64,000 nucleotides of DNA from Venturia oleaginea. Lineage: Eukaryota > Ascomycota > Dothideomycetes > Venturiales > Venturiaceae. The DNA lies in contig JABMLP010000022.1 of NCBI GenBank assembly GCA_013176395.1, positions 930,001 through 994,000 of the forward strand. The letters are read 5' to 3'. The first letter of the stretch is position 1, and each line of letters begins with the position of its first letter. Under the pieces are notes generated by a model. It had not been told where the DNA came from. It made no database searches and saw nothing but the letters and a program-made list of their open reading frames with translations. Of this stretch, positions 55,238 to 64,000 are shown piece after piece. The translations under genes were made by a program, and so were the position numbers.

Positions 55238-58156
55238 ATGACAGATCCTTCTGACGCATATCACATCCTGGAGCAAGCGTTCCATAGTCAGAGCGCATTC
55301 TCCTTTGGTCGAACAGATCCCTTACCACAGGGCCTGGTCTTATCGAAGGCCATCAGAAAGTCGGGTACTGCGCTCGAATCGTCATATCTGCCCGAAAAGA
55401 ACGGCGCCCACTACGATGGCTCTTTGCCGAGCTCGCCCCTGATACCTCCATTTGCGATTCATGCGCACGATGCTGGACTCCCACCAACTCCTCCCTCGCA
55501 TGCGAATGAGAGAGGACCCAAAATGAATCACAATTCGAGTATGCGCGTGCAGAGCGGCACGAGCTTGCCAGACCACATGACCTCAGTTACAAAAACCACG
55601 CCCCCAAATACGCGAAGCCCTCCTACCCCAGATATGACTCCTACGTCAAACTTGCCTCCTCGAGATAATCTTTTGCGGATGTCGTCTTCACGAGCCGAAT
55701 CATTTAGTACTGCTAGGGAAGAGCAATGGTCATCAGACGAGGAGCGCAAGAGCAGGAATGAAAAGTTTCGCGTCCCGAACGAGAACGAGGTTGGGGCAAG
55801 ACTGGAAAATTTATGCTTATACGGTCCAAATATGGAAACTCGGCAAGAAGATTCTGATACCCCCACAGAGCATATACCGGCAAGTCCAAAGGCGAGGGGG
55901 TTCTGTGCTAAGAGTAAGAGAACAAATCCAGGCTCCCTCAGCCAGTTGCCTGATGGTGAATGGGACACACATCTTATGCGAAACGTTACTATGCGCCGGA
56001 AAAAACCACCACGACTGACAGCCCCGATAAAGCATGATGATGATGATGATGATGATCGGGTGAAGGAACGGGAGATATTGCCGAAACTGGTGACGGGAAG
56101 CTCAGAGGAAGAAGAACTCGGACCAACAACACCACGGCTTTCAGAATTTGGTCAGACGATCGACTGGCCCAAGGCTCATAATCAAACACGAATCCGAGAC
56201 AGCGATTCGAGGCGATTGTCGGAAATGTCATCCAATTCGACAACAGTAGTGGAAGCGATTGTGACAGTATCCCCTCCACGGCATCAGCGGACTTTGCGAC
56301 ATGTTAGCAGGAATTTATCGTTGCGCAGCGATGCTGGGTCGTCGATTGACAGCATACCTTCACCGAGGTCAACGAGGACATCTCTCCTATCAGAGGAACT
56401 ACCATTAAGGCGACTTACGCACAAACGCGTCTCAGTTTCGACCACCAGCCCACGATGCAGCCGACATTCAGACATGCTGATGAGTGGTCAACCCCTGCTG
56501 AATACCACGCTGAAGCATCGTCCCGAGCACATTTCCTTGCACGCCGATGCGTACAACACCGGCTCTCGAGAGCGGGAACTTGATCCTGCTCCCACCCTAG
56601 GCTCTTACCACCAAAGACGCGCATCGGCTGGTCATGTACCAAGAGCGAGAGACGTGTCTGAGCCAACTAAATATCGCATGAACTCACTTCAAACCAAGCC
56701 AACAAAGGTCCACAGTCCTGTCAGAGTTCAATTTGAGGACCCGTTTCAATATTCCATGAGGTGGCTTGCTCCCGACAAGAAACGCGAATCACATCCTACG
56801 AGACTAGCAACCCAACGAGCTTTGCGACAGGTCGACGGTCTGGCTGCGCTGCCTGATCTAAAAATCCTCAGGCCATCGATTGATGAACAAATTAAAACCA
56901 AGCTAGGAGTCCCGACAGCATTGGAAATCTTGCATGCATTTCCTTCGCCAGGGAAATCGTCTCTCAAGCAAACTTTTCTTTCGACTTCTGAGCGTTCTCG
57001 GTCACGTCCAAGTACAGATGCAAGCACGTCCGGAAGCGTGCGTCGCGTTAGCTTCGATAGATCCACTATTGAAACATATGAGCTCGCGCGTACAAGTCCT
57101 GACCACTCGCACCTCCACCCAGATGATTCGCGTGCCGGGCGGCCTCTTTTGACGCCGTTCTCGGAAACCTCGGACCACCAGTTAGAAATCAGCGAGGCGA
57201 CAGCAGTCAATCTTTATCCTCATAACAACAATTCGCTACTTGTTGTGCAACAGTTGGCACGCTCAGCTGAGATTCAGATTAGCGGGGCTGACGTTCAGGA
57301 CATGGCAGGATGGCCAGCCCTTACGGTCCAGCCAGCAACGCCACCTTCGCTGAGCGCGGAAATTATAAATGTGGATTCGCCGCTCCGGCATCCTAGAAAG
57401 CCTCCTCCCCCACCACTTCAAGCGCCTGCTATCCGGATATCTCCAGCAACACCAGCTGAGGAGCTGGAGAGCTCGCCTTTTGACAAAGCGGAAGGGCGGC
57501 CGGGGTTACCAAAGCGAAGCCTTTCGTTCAAAGAGCATGCAATTCAGTTCTCAGAATTATTGATGCAACCGATATGTCCCAAATCGAGTAGCTTCAAACG
57601 ACGCAGTGCGTACCAACAGAAGCGGAAGAGTGGGCCAGCACAGAAAGCGAACACATTACACCCTTTCTGGCAACCACGAGGCTTCTGGGACGAGTTCAGT
57701 AATTCGGATGACGATTCCGAGGAGGGAGAAGCCCGGCTTCCTCCTGGTGGTGATACATCGGATGTGGTTTTTCCTCGTAGTATGGCCATGCGAGTCCTTG
57801 ATAGTGTCCGCAGTAGCGGTGGATTCCTGATTGGGAACAGCCTTGGAGTGGAAAGAGCGGGATCCAACAAACGACGACATCATATCCCGGTCCCTGTTGG
57901 ACTGAGGAAAAGAAGTAGCAGCCACGTGCTTCACACTATGAGTGAGGGCAGGCTTCGTAGTCTAAAGAGTTTGGAGAGTCTTTCAAGGACGAGTCACAAA
58001 ATGAAGAAATGGAACCCAAAGAATTGGAGAGTGCATTATGTTGGTGTTGGTGGAATGAGGAATGCGTGGAAGGAGAAACAGGCGAGCAAGAGGAGGCAGA
58101 AATTGAGGGATAGTATTGGTGTGAGATATATGGTTGAGGGTGCGCCAGTTGTTTAA
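55238..58156 (+). CDS. Large disordered fungal protein with RVxF motif
   Basis: Intronless, 972 residues, starting MTDPSDAYHILEQAFHSQSA. I do not recognise the family. It is Ser/Pro/Arg-rich with few hydrophobic blocks, no signal peptide and no membrane helix. Visible features are a TPPNTRSPPTPDMTPTS segment, a run of seven Asp (267-273) encoded by a GAT microsatellite, many RxxS and SP/TP sites, and RRVSFD at residues 602-607. The RVSF part fits the RVxF docking motif for protein phosphatase 1; short motifs occur by chance, so this is a hint only. The C-terminal 250 residues look the most conserved, with ISFKEHAIQF-like and HPFWQPRGFWDEFSNSDDD segments and a basic tail. Likely cytosolic or nuclear regulator, by inference only. 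Confidence 0.75.
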   Translation: MTDPSDAYHILEQAFHSQSAFSFGRTDPLPQGLVLSKAIRKSGTALESSYLPEKNGAHYDGSLPSSPLIPPFAIHAHDAGLPPTPPSHANERGPKMNHNSSMRVQSGTSLPDHMTSVTKTTPPNTRSPPTPDMTPTSNLPPRDNLLRMSSSRAESFSTAREEQWSSDEERKSRNEKFRVPNENEVGARLENLCLYGPNMETRQEDSDTPTEHIPASPKARGFCAKSKRTNPGSLSQLPDGEWDTHLMRNVTMRRKKPPRLTAPIKHDDDDDDDRVKEREILPKLVTGSSEEEELGPTTPRLSEFGQTIDWPKAHNQTRIRDSDSRRLSEMSSNSTTVVEAIVTVSPPRHQRTLRHVSRNLSLRSDAGSSIDSIPSPRSTRTSLLSEELPLRRLTHKRVSVSTTSPRCSRHSDMLMSGQPLLNTTLKHRPEHISLHADAYNTGSRERELDPAPTLGSYHQRRASAGHVPRARDVSEPTKYRMNSLQTKPTKVHSPVRVQFEDPFQYSMRWLAPDKKRESHPTRLATQRALRQVDGLAALPDLKILRPSIDEQIKTKLGVPTALEILHAFPSPGKSSLKQTFLSTSERSRSRPSTDASTSGSVRRVSFDRSTIETYELARTSPDHSHLHPDDSRAGRPLLTPFSETSDHQLEISEATAVNLYPHNNNSLLVVQQLARSAEIQISGADVQDMAGWPALTVQPATPPSLSAEIINVDSPLRHPRKPPPPPLQAPAIRISPATPAEELESSPFDKAEGRPGLPKRSLSFKEHAIQFSELLMQPICPKSSSFKRRSAYQQKRKSGPAQKANTLHPFWQPRGFWDEFSNSDDDSEEGEARLPPGGDTSDVVFPRSMAMRVLDSVRSSGGFLIGNSLGVERAGSNKRRHHIPVPVGLRKRSSSHVLHTMSEGRLRSLKSLESLSRTSHKMKKWNPKNWRVHYVGVGGMRNAWKEKQASKRRQKLRDSIGVRYMVEGAPVV

Positions 58157-58835
58157 TGATGGGCGCATAATTCGAACAGCAGGATGGAGTCTGGATAGCG
58201 GGTATGGACATGGAGCGACGCTGCGACGATATGATTTTCATGACGGGCTGGTAGTGGATAATGTCTCTAGCTCGCGTTTTGGCTGGAATGTGTAGATATT
58301 TAGTAATTGTTTATACTTGGTCTTTGGAAGATTGCCTTGTTCCTGCCTGGATTCCTTCGCCCGTTCCTGCCCTGTGGTTCAGGCTCTCATTGGCACCTGC
58401 AATTCAGGCTTTCACTGGTACCTGCAGTGTTTACATTTCGTCGCGCTTCAATGACGTATGATCACTATGATGGCATTCAGCACACCATCTCGGCGGATCT
58501 ACACGCCCCGGCCACCAACCACAATCCACCACCAGCACAACCTAGCACTAATTAGACCTATATTTTCATAGCTATCGAAGGCATTCTAAAACTATAAAGC
58601 CGCCACTCCCCCAGCCTCGGCCTAACTAAATCTGCAACAGCAACAACAAACCCGACCTCCCTCACTTGAACTCTAACGCGACAACAGCTCCATCGTGGGC
58701 TTGTCGGCGCTTTCCCATCCACCTAGTAGGTACAGGCCTAGCTAGCTGAACCGAAACGGTATCCACCGAAACGTCAACTCTACCCAATTCTGCGCCACCC
58801 GGAGTTTTCCTTAGTCAGGCAAGACGTTCGCCTCA
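58157..58835. other. Intergenic region upstream of the RS-rich gene
   Basis: About 680 bases. A locally repeated cattggcacctgcaattcaggct / cactggtacctgcagt pair lies near 58389-58430. The last 250 bases are C/A-rich with ctaact-like sequences, consistent with a 5' leader. No gene seen. Confidence 0.4.
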
Positions 58836-60593
58836 ATGGCCAACCTGGCTCTACACGCAATAGCAATGGGTGCCGACAAGATCCCAGACAAGGCTTTCCA
58901 CGCCGTTCCGGGAGGCTTCTTTCGCCCATCCGACGCAGAGAACCCACTCAAGAAGAAGAAGAAAAAGAAGAAACACCTCGAAAAGGAAACGGACGGCGCC
59001 AGAGACAGCCATTCCAAAGATCGGAATAAGAACGCAGAAAAGCAGCGTGCAGAGGGAGAAGACAGTTCGGCGCGTGACCGTGATCGCGATCGCAAGAAAG
59101 CTCAGCACAATTACGAGGATTCTGATTCCGAATCTGATACCACTGAGGACGAGGAGCCCGATATCGAACATCAGCCCCGTCAGCACAATCGCAGCCATCG
59201 GCCCAGTAGCCACCTTGATCGCAGCTACTCGTCCGACGGGAGTGCCATCATGACACACGACCATTATCGTCCAGTCTCAGGACCTGCGCCGCCGCCAACG
59301 AATTATTTTCCTCCGCCCCCGGTCGCGCCTGTGGATGAAGATTTGTTCCAGCCAAAGAAGTACAGCCCAACCCAGTATGGAGCCTCTCCGGGAGAGCGTG
59401 ACCACTACTACAGCGATCACCCCAAGGAGCAGCAGCCTTATCCAGCTGCTTATCAAGAGCCAGTAAGGCATCATTTTCATAGTCGCCATCACCATGGCCC
59501 TCATCTGAAAAGTGCTTTGAAGTCCAAGACTAACAATTCTCAGCCTCCTCCGACTGCAGAAAACATTTCGACCAAGCGATCCATGCCGGCAGATATGGGT
59601 TTTGCTCGGACACAGGCTCCGTCGCCAACGCCGACTACATACTTCCCGCAGCAACCATTGCCTCAAGTTCAGCCACAGCCACTGCCCTTCCGATCTCGAC
59701 CCATCAGTGGGAGATACATTCCTCATGCTGAGTACATGGCTCCGCAGAATACCCGCCCATATGCTGCTGGAGTTCCTCCAGCTTTTGTCCCCGCGCCAAC
59801 ATTTGCCAATGGTCCAGCTCCAAGAGTCTTTCAGCCACAGCCAGCTGGTTATCCTGCACAGCCATCTTACGTCCCTCCAACTGATACAGATTACAAGCCA
59901 ATCAAGGACCGCGACAGAGAGCGTGGAGATAGGGGCGATCGTGATCGTGACCGTGACCGCGAGCGAGACAGAGATAAAGACAGAGACCGCCGCAGTCGTG
60001 GCGATCGCGACCGACGATCTTCTCGACACACGAGTCGCCGACAATCCCGATCTACCTCTCGCTCTCCTTCTCATGAGCATCATCGACGCCACCAGAGCTC
60101 TCGAGGACATCGTGATTCGGAGCATCGACATCGTAGTCGCTCTAGAGATCGCGACCGCAAGAGCAAGAGCCATCGCACCAGCCGAGCCAGCTCTCGCAAA
60201 GGCAGTACTATAAAATCTTCAGGTCTTGGTGCATTGGCAGGAGGTCTTCTAGGCAAGGAATTGGGCGCTGGCAAGCTGGGCTCTCTGGTAACAGCTGCGC
60301 TTGGTGGTGCTAGTGCCAATGAGGCGTCCAAGGAACCTAGGTCCAAATCCAGGCGACGAGACGATGATGACCGAGAACCCCGCCGCCGGAGCAGCCGAGA
60401 CGATCGCGACAAGTACGAAGGCAAGGTTCAGTATGGTGGCGGTGATTATGATGCTGATGGGCGGAAAGATGATAGTGGACGAGGAGATAAGAAGAGCAAG
60501 GAGCATGATGGTGGGCGAGGAGATAGAAGACCTCATCGCAGTGGTGCACATAGGCAGGACTACTATGACAGCGAAGGCTATGATTCTGACTGA
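58836..60593 (+). CDS. Arg/Ser/Asp-rich protein with glycine-zipper segment (DUF3824-like)
   Basis: Intronless, 585 residues. The N terminus (MANLALHAIAMGADKIPDKAF) is followed by an eight-lysine run encoded by an AAG microsatellite and by acidic and DRDRDR tracts. A Pro/Tyr/His-rich middle follows, then a long RD/RS region (DRDRDRERDRDKDRDRR, SRRQSRSTSRSPS) and a short Gly/Ala/Leu segment near residues 462-490 (GLGALAGGLLGKELGAGKLG) like a glycine zipper. The C terminus is again charged (EGYDSD). The mix of Pro-rich, RS-like and glycine-zipper parts resembles fungal proteins with DUF3824, whose function is unknown. RS domains elsewhere act in splicing, but there is no RRM here. No signal peptide. 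Confidence 0.75.
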   Translation: MANLALHAIAMGADKIPDKAFHAVPGGFFRPSDAENPLKKKKKKKKHLEKETDGARDSHSKDRNKNAEKQRAEGEDSSARDRDRDRKKAQHNYEDSDSESDTTEDEEPDIEHQPRQHNRSHRPSSHLDRSYSSDGSAIMTHDHYRPVSGPAPPPTNYFPPPPVAPVDEDLFQPKKYSPTQYGASPGERDHYYSDHPKEQQPYPAAYQEPVRHHFHSRHHHGPHLKSALKSKTNNSQPPPTAENISTKRSMPADMGFARTQAPSPTPTTYFPQQPLPQVQPQPLPFRSRPISGRYIPHAEYMAPQNTRPYAAGVPPAFVPAPTFANGPAPRVFQPQPAGYPAQPSYVPPTDTDYKPIKDRDRERGDRGDRDRDRDRERDRDKDRDRRSRGDRDRRSSRHTSRRQSRSTSRSPSHEHHRRHQSSRGHRDSEHRHRSRSRDRDRKSKSHRTSRASSRKGSTIKSSGLGALAGGLLGKELGAGKLGSLVTAALGGASANEASKEPRSKSRRRDDDDREPRRRSSRDDRDKYEGKVQYGGGDYDADGRKDDSGRGDKKSKEHDGGRGDRRPHRSGAHRQDYYDSEGYDSD

Positions 60594-62839
60594 GCTTGAT
60601 GGCGCTTTTGGTTATGGGTTCCTGCACATGCTTCCGGCTACACTTTGGCATTTGGCGAATAAATGGCGGCATTGAATGACTTCTTTACGACTTTTCATGA
60701 ACACGACGATTACGAGAACAACATGAGAATATGACAAGACGACATTGAGGCTTGGGGATTTCGCATCGAGATGTGGGCGAATGAAATTGGAACTTCTCTG
60801 AGCATTCCAGAGCCCTGGGATTCTTATGCCCATTCGATTTACTCAAAGGCGAAGATAATCTTGGGGTTTGGACTTCATGTGACCTGATATTCCGAAATTT
60901 GGGACGGAGTGTGGCCGAAATGATGGGAGATTGTCCTTAATCTTTTTTGGGGGTTGGGAGAATCAAGTATTGTATTACTACTACTATAATTATTACCCAC
61001 TGAGAACAGTTTGATAATGGAGAATCCTACACGTTCCATTTGTAGAACTCAAGATTTTTGAGGTTGAGCTTTGAGGGTATTTGTGAGTAGGTGATAATTG
61101 ATTTTGACGTATTAACTAGAAAGCAGATAGGTTCTTGTCCTAGCAAGTGAAATTCATACCACTATGGAGTAGTTAATTGTGTAATTGAATAGTAGTGACT
61201 GCTGCTACCAAGCACATCTGTCTATCCATTAGAGTCCAATATAATAAGGATGAGTATTAGTACGACCAGTCTCTTTTCATTCCCATTTGGCAAGGTAACG
61301 AGGGATAAACTGTCGATAGAACACATGTTTCATATGCGTGAAGTAAATAGGGCCAAGGAACTTATAAATGCCTTCGTATCTTTATATCTCTAGTTCAATC
61401 ATTGGTAATCCATGCGGTATACCGATCCTGTCGTTTCTCAACCGCCCTTAAAGGCGAAGCCTACCTTCCTTAAAGAAAAAATCTCGTAACCGGCAGCAAC
61501 CCACAAGAAATAAAAAGAGGATTTATTAAAAGTTTGAACTAGATTATAGAATCGGAAAAAAGCTTGAGGTCTTTTTCTAGATAAAGGACGCCACGTCCAC
61601 CGAGAACTCAGCATTCCCAAACCCATCAACTCATCTTCATACCACTCGGCAACAGCCTGATGAGTCGCTCCCAACCGCACAAACCATTAGCGACATAAAA
61701 TAATCCCCCTTCCTCTCAGGATGAATCCCCAATCCATGCGGCCAACTTCTCCAACTCTCCAACGATGTTTCCCTCTTCATCTCATCCTTTGTTGCCACAG
61801 CTTTCGGGACAGCTTTACCAAACTGTTCACCTTTCAACTTGAGGGTGGGTGGATCAATTTCACCGGAGAATGGAAAGGTCATGCTGTGAGAAGGTCCAAT
61901 AATGGATACAATGGAATCGCGGAGAGTTTTATGGCAAGGCCCATGGCGTAATGACTAGCAGGGTATTCGGGTGAGAGGCCGTAGAGCGGGGCTATTAGTG
62001 TGTCGGCTATTGGATTGATGGGGAGTATTGGGATGAAAACGTCGTGATATCAGACTTGGATGCTACTCGTATGCAATTGCTTTCAGAGGTGGAGGAAAAC
62101 CATAGCTCTCTCTGCGTCCAGTCTCGGTTCCAACCCAGTCTGGCTCAGAGATTCCAAACCCATAAGGATCATGGCGCCATTCAGCTTTTACCTCACTGCG
62201 TTTCGAGGTTAGGATGGGGTGAAATCATGATGGTGAGCGAGAATATCATAATGCTGACACGATCAAAAGACTGTGACAGTCTCCACCACGGGAAGCAAGC
62301 ATCGGATCTTTATCTGCTGTGCAGAAATAGAAATCTGGCATCCTGGCACAAGGGGTCAACCTGCTCGTACATGATTCAAGATCATGGTTGGTACTATTGT
62401 ATAGTAGTTGACATTGATAGCCAGATACTTCGCTCCTAGAACGATAAAGTCATTACAAAGACGGCAAAGAGTTTTATCTAATCTAGGCTATCCTATACCA
62501 AGCTCTTAACAATGCTACTGTGGCGAGTCTCACCGGAACGTCTCGTAGAGCGAGATACGAATCGACCACCTAACGCGCAAAAGAATCGAGTCATCTTGCG
62601 CACCACTGAGCATCCATTGAATTATATTTCCTGATGCCTACTCGCCCACAGCAGTGAGACGTTGCGGGTAAAGCCTGGACCACTGTTACAATCGCTGCGG
62701 GAACGGGAGCGGGAGCTGGGCCAATTTTGATAACTATCCGCCCCAGGACGGTCAATTGTGAGATTGTCGGCGTGATTTTGTTTTTAATTCTAGGGCTAAG
62801 AGACTGGCTGCTGTACATGATTCTGTGACTCCTAATCAA
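60594..62839. other. Gene-poor region with a possible minus-strand relic
   Basis: No intact gene. Two overlapping minus-strand frames (61637-61882 and 61438-61680) have protein-like sequence (HSMTFPFSGEIDPPTLKLKG; GATHQAVAEWYEDELMGLG) that could join into one exon pair or be a gene relic, but I recognise no family. The rest is AT-rich with scattered short frames. Confidence 0.35.
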
Positions 62840-63170
62840 GAAAATGCTCCCTTCGAGCCAACCTTTAAGTATACCCAGCCTCTTTCCCTACGGAGAAATG
62901 CTAACGTCACCAGCCTACCTTAGCCTTCCTTTCTATAGATTCTCTCCCCTAACAAAAAGGAAGAGGACCTATAGAGAAGACCTTAGGGAATTAAACCCTA
63001 GGCCCGCTTATTCCGGTTCCTTTTTCGAAGAATAAGGCTAGGAGAGCGTATTAGTTTCCGTCCTAATACCTCGCCAACCCCCCTATCTAGCTTATTATAG
63101 TAACCCTAAAGTTTGTAAGTAAGGTAACTATATCCGTCGCGAAATTTCCATTTCTGGTCTTAGAATCTGG
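62840..63170. repeat. Probable degraded repeat with RIP-like composition
   Basis: A block dense in ttag, ctag, cctta and tata words (for example tagccttcctttctatag and gcttattatagtaaccctaa), with sharply different composition from its surroundings. Such sequence is typical of old transposon copies mutated by RIP in ascomycetes. No element family can be named. Confidence 0.4.
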
Positions 63171-64000
63171 AAAGTCGAGTGACAGTCAAGGTAAGGTCTT
63201 CAACTGGTAGGGCAAGCATGAGCTAATATTTTACCTAGATCACTTTCGAAGTCGAATCAATGAGGTAAATCTTTATAGCTAGTAATGGGTATCTTTCACT
63301 AGCTACAAAGATCCACTGACTGACCTTCAATCATTGTGCTGGGCTCGCAGGGGCTGGACAGCTGGCGATAGTTAACGATGCCATTAAAGGCATTATCACA
63401 GCTTCGGCTTGTTTGCCGAAGGCGCTGGAAGCGGTCGTACGATCTTTGACAGAATGTAAAAACTTTGCGCATAGGTCACGCGATGACGTCGTCGCAATCG
63501 TGTTCGCGGAAGACGGGGTATTGGGAGAGGTAAATGGAAAGTTTGCGGCCGAAAGGTTGTGCGGGTTCCACACTGGAACTCAAGCCGCACCCAGTAGTAG
63601 TGGTTCGATTAGCAAGATGATATTGGCAGAGAGACTTGGACTGTTGGACGAGATGATTCGGGTAAAACATCTGACAGTCCTTGGCTTCCAAAATCATCGT
63701 TCATCCGTTTGTACAGGACGGGTGACTCTTTGCTCGTTTTCGTTGACCAGCACATCCTTACACAGGAGCTTTCTCTCTGACGAGCTGTTTGAGCATGCGG
63801 ATAAGCATCCGTCAGCGCCGGTCTTGCCAGACAGTCGGCCAAGGTTCGTCAAATAGCAGGAGATTGGTATCGGCGAAGTGGAATATGGGCAGGGGAGGAG
63901 GACTAAGGCAGACGAACAGGACACACGTTTTTGGAAGGAAGTCGGCTTTGCGAAATCAATATATGGACAAAGGATCCTGGACGACTCGGGACGGTGGGAG
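63171..64000. other. Right-end region with an unrecognised open frame
   Basis: A plus-strand frame continues from about 63345 (LAGAGQLAIVNDAIKG) to 63856 and looks protein-like, but I find no ATG, domain or consistent splice pattern. An intron-like GTAAAA..TACAG at 63662-63717 would lead to an immediate stop. It may be a partial or decayed gene; nothing firmer can be said before the window ends. Confidence 0.25.

Noticed and set aside
59277..60213. Long alternative frames over the RD/RS-rich gene on both strands
   Set aside because: The biased codons of the RS/RD repeats keep other frames open; the forward 585-residue frame has the coherent domain layout.
63413..63856. Open frame near the right end as a complete gene
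   Set aside because: No ATG start, and plausible introns either break the frame or end at once; kept only as an unresolved region.

Overview
The window looks like nuclear DNA of a filamentous ascomycete fungus, most likely a Dothideomycete. Genes are split by short introns, nearly all 47-90 nt, with GT(A/G)AG-type donors and CTRAC-like branch sites. Products include fungal-specific families (fungal Slx4, TRP/FLC-like channel, fungal MARVEL protein, DUF3824-like protein), and damaged copies carry CpA-to-TpA changes of the kind left by repeat-induced point mutation (RIP). The class assignment is inference; no taxonomic marker was tested.

Layout. 0.4-1.1 kb: a small secreted cysteine-rich protein with Kex2 sites. 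1.4-6.8 kb: divergent pair sec15 (exocyst) and a mei2-like RNA-binding gene. 8.9-15.9 kb: divergent pair of a TRP/FLC-like membrane protein with an N-terminal minisatellite and coq8. 17.0-20.3 kb: divergent pair of a MARVEL-type membrane protein and a DUF89/ARMT1 phosphatase. 20.6-25.4 kb: slx4 and a short-chain dehydrogenase whose exon junction does not keep frame. 26.3-30.0 kb: class II aldolase-like gene (15-nt exon) and a CorA-type Mg2+ transporter, both minus. 31.1-35.9 kb: spc1, rbx1 and sec61. 36.8-38.5 kb: an Edc1/PNRC-type decapping activator.

39.8-43.5 kb holds two different pogo/Fot1-like DNA transposons in the same orientation. I could delimit both by imperfect terminal inverted repeats and flanking TA. 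Both transposases are broken. 44.2-46.0 kb: tim50. 46.5-48.5 kb: a decayed tryptophanyl-tRNA synthetase copy with stops, frame changes and a duplicated N-terminal segment. 49.3-60.6 kb: three large, low-complexity fungal proteins without assigned function. 60.6-64.0 kb appears gene-poor and partly made of degraded repeat.

Most intact genes are housekeeping: secretion and ER translocation (sec15, sec61, spc1), mitochondria (coq8, tim50), ubiquitin ligation (rbx1), DNA repair (slx4) and mRNA turnover (Edc1-like). They do not form one pathway or cluster. I did not see a biosynthetic cluster, CRISPR array, rRNA or convincing tRNA. The most unusual material is the transposon pair, the tRNA-synthetase relic, the Kex2-type triple-repeat secreted protein, and several splice-structure oddities.
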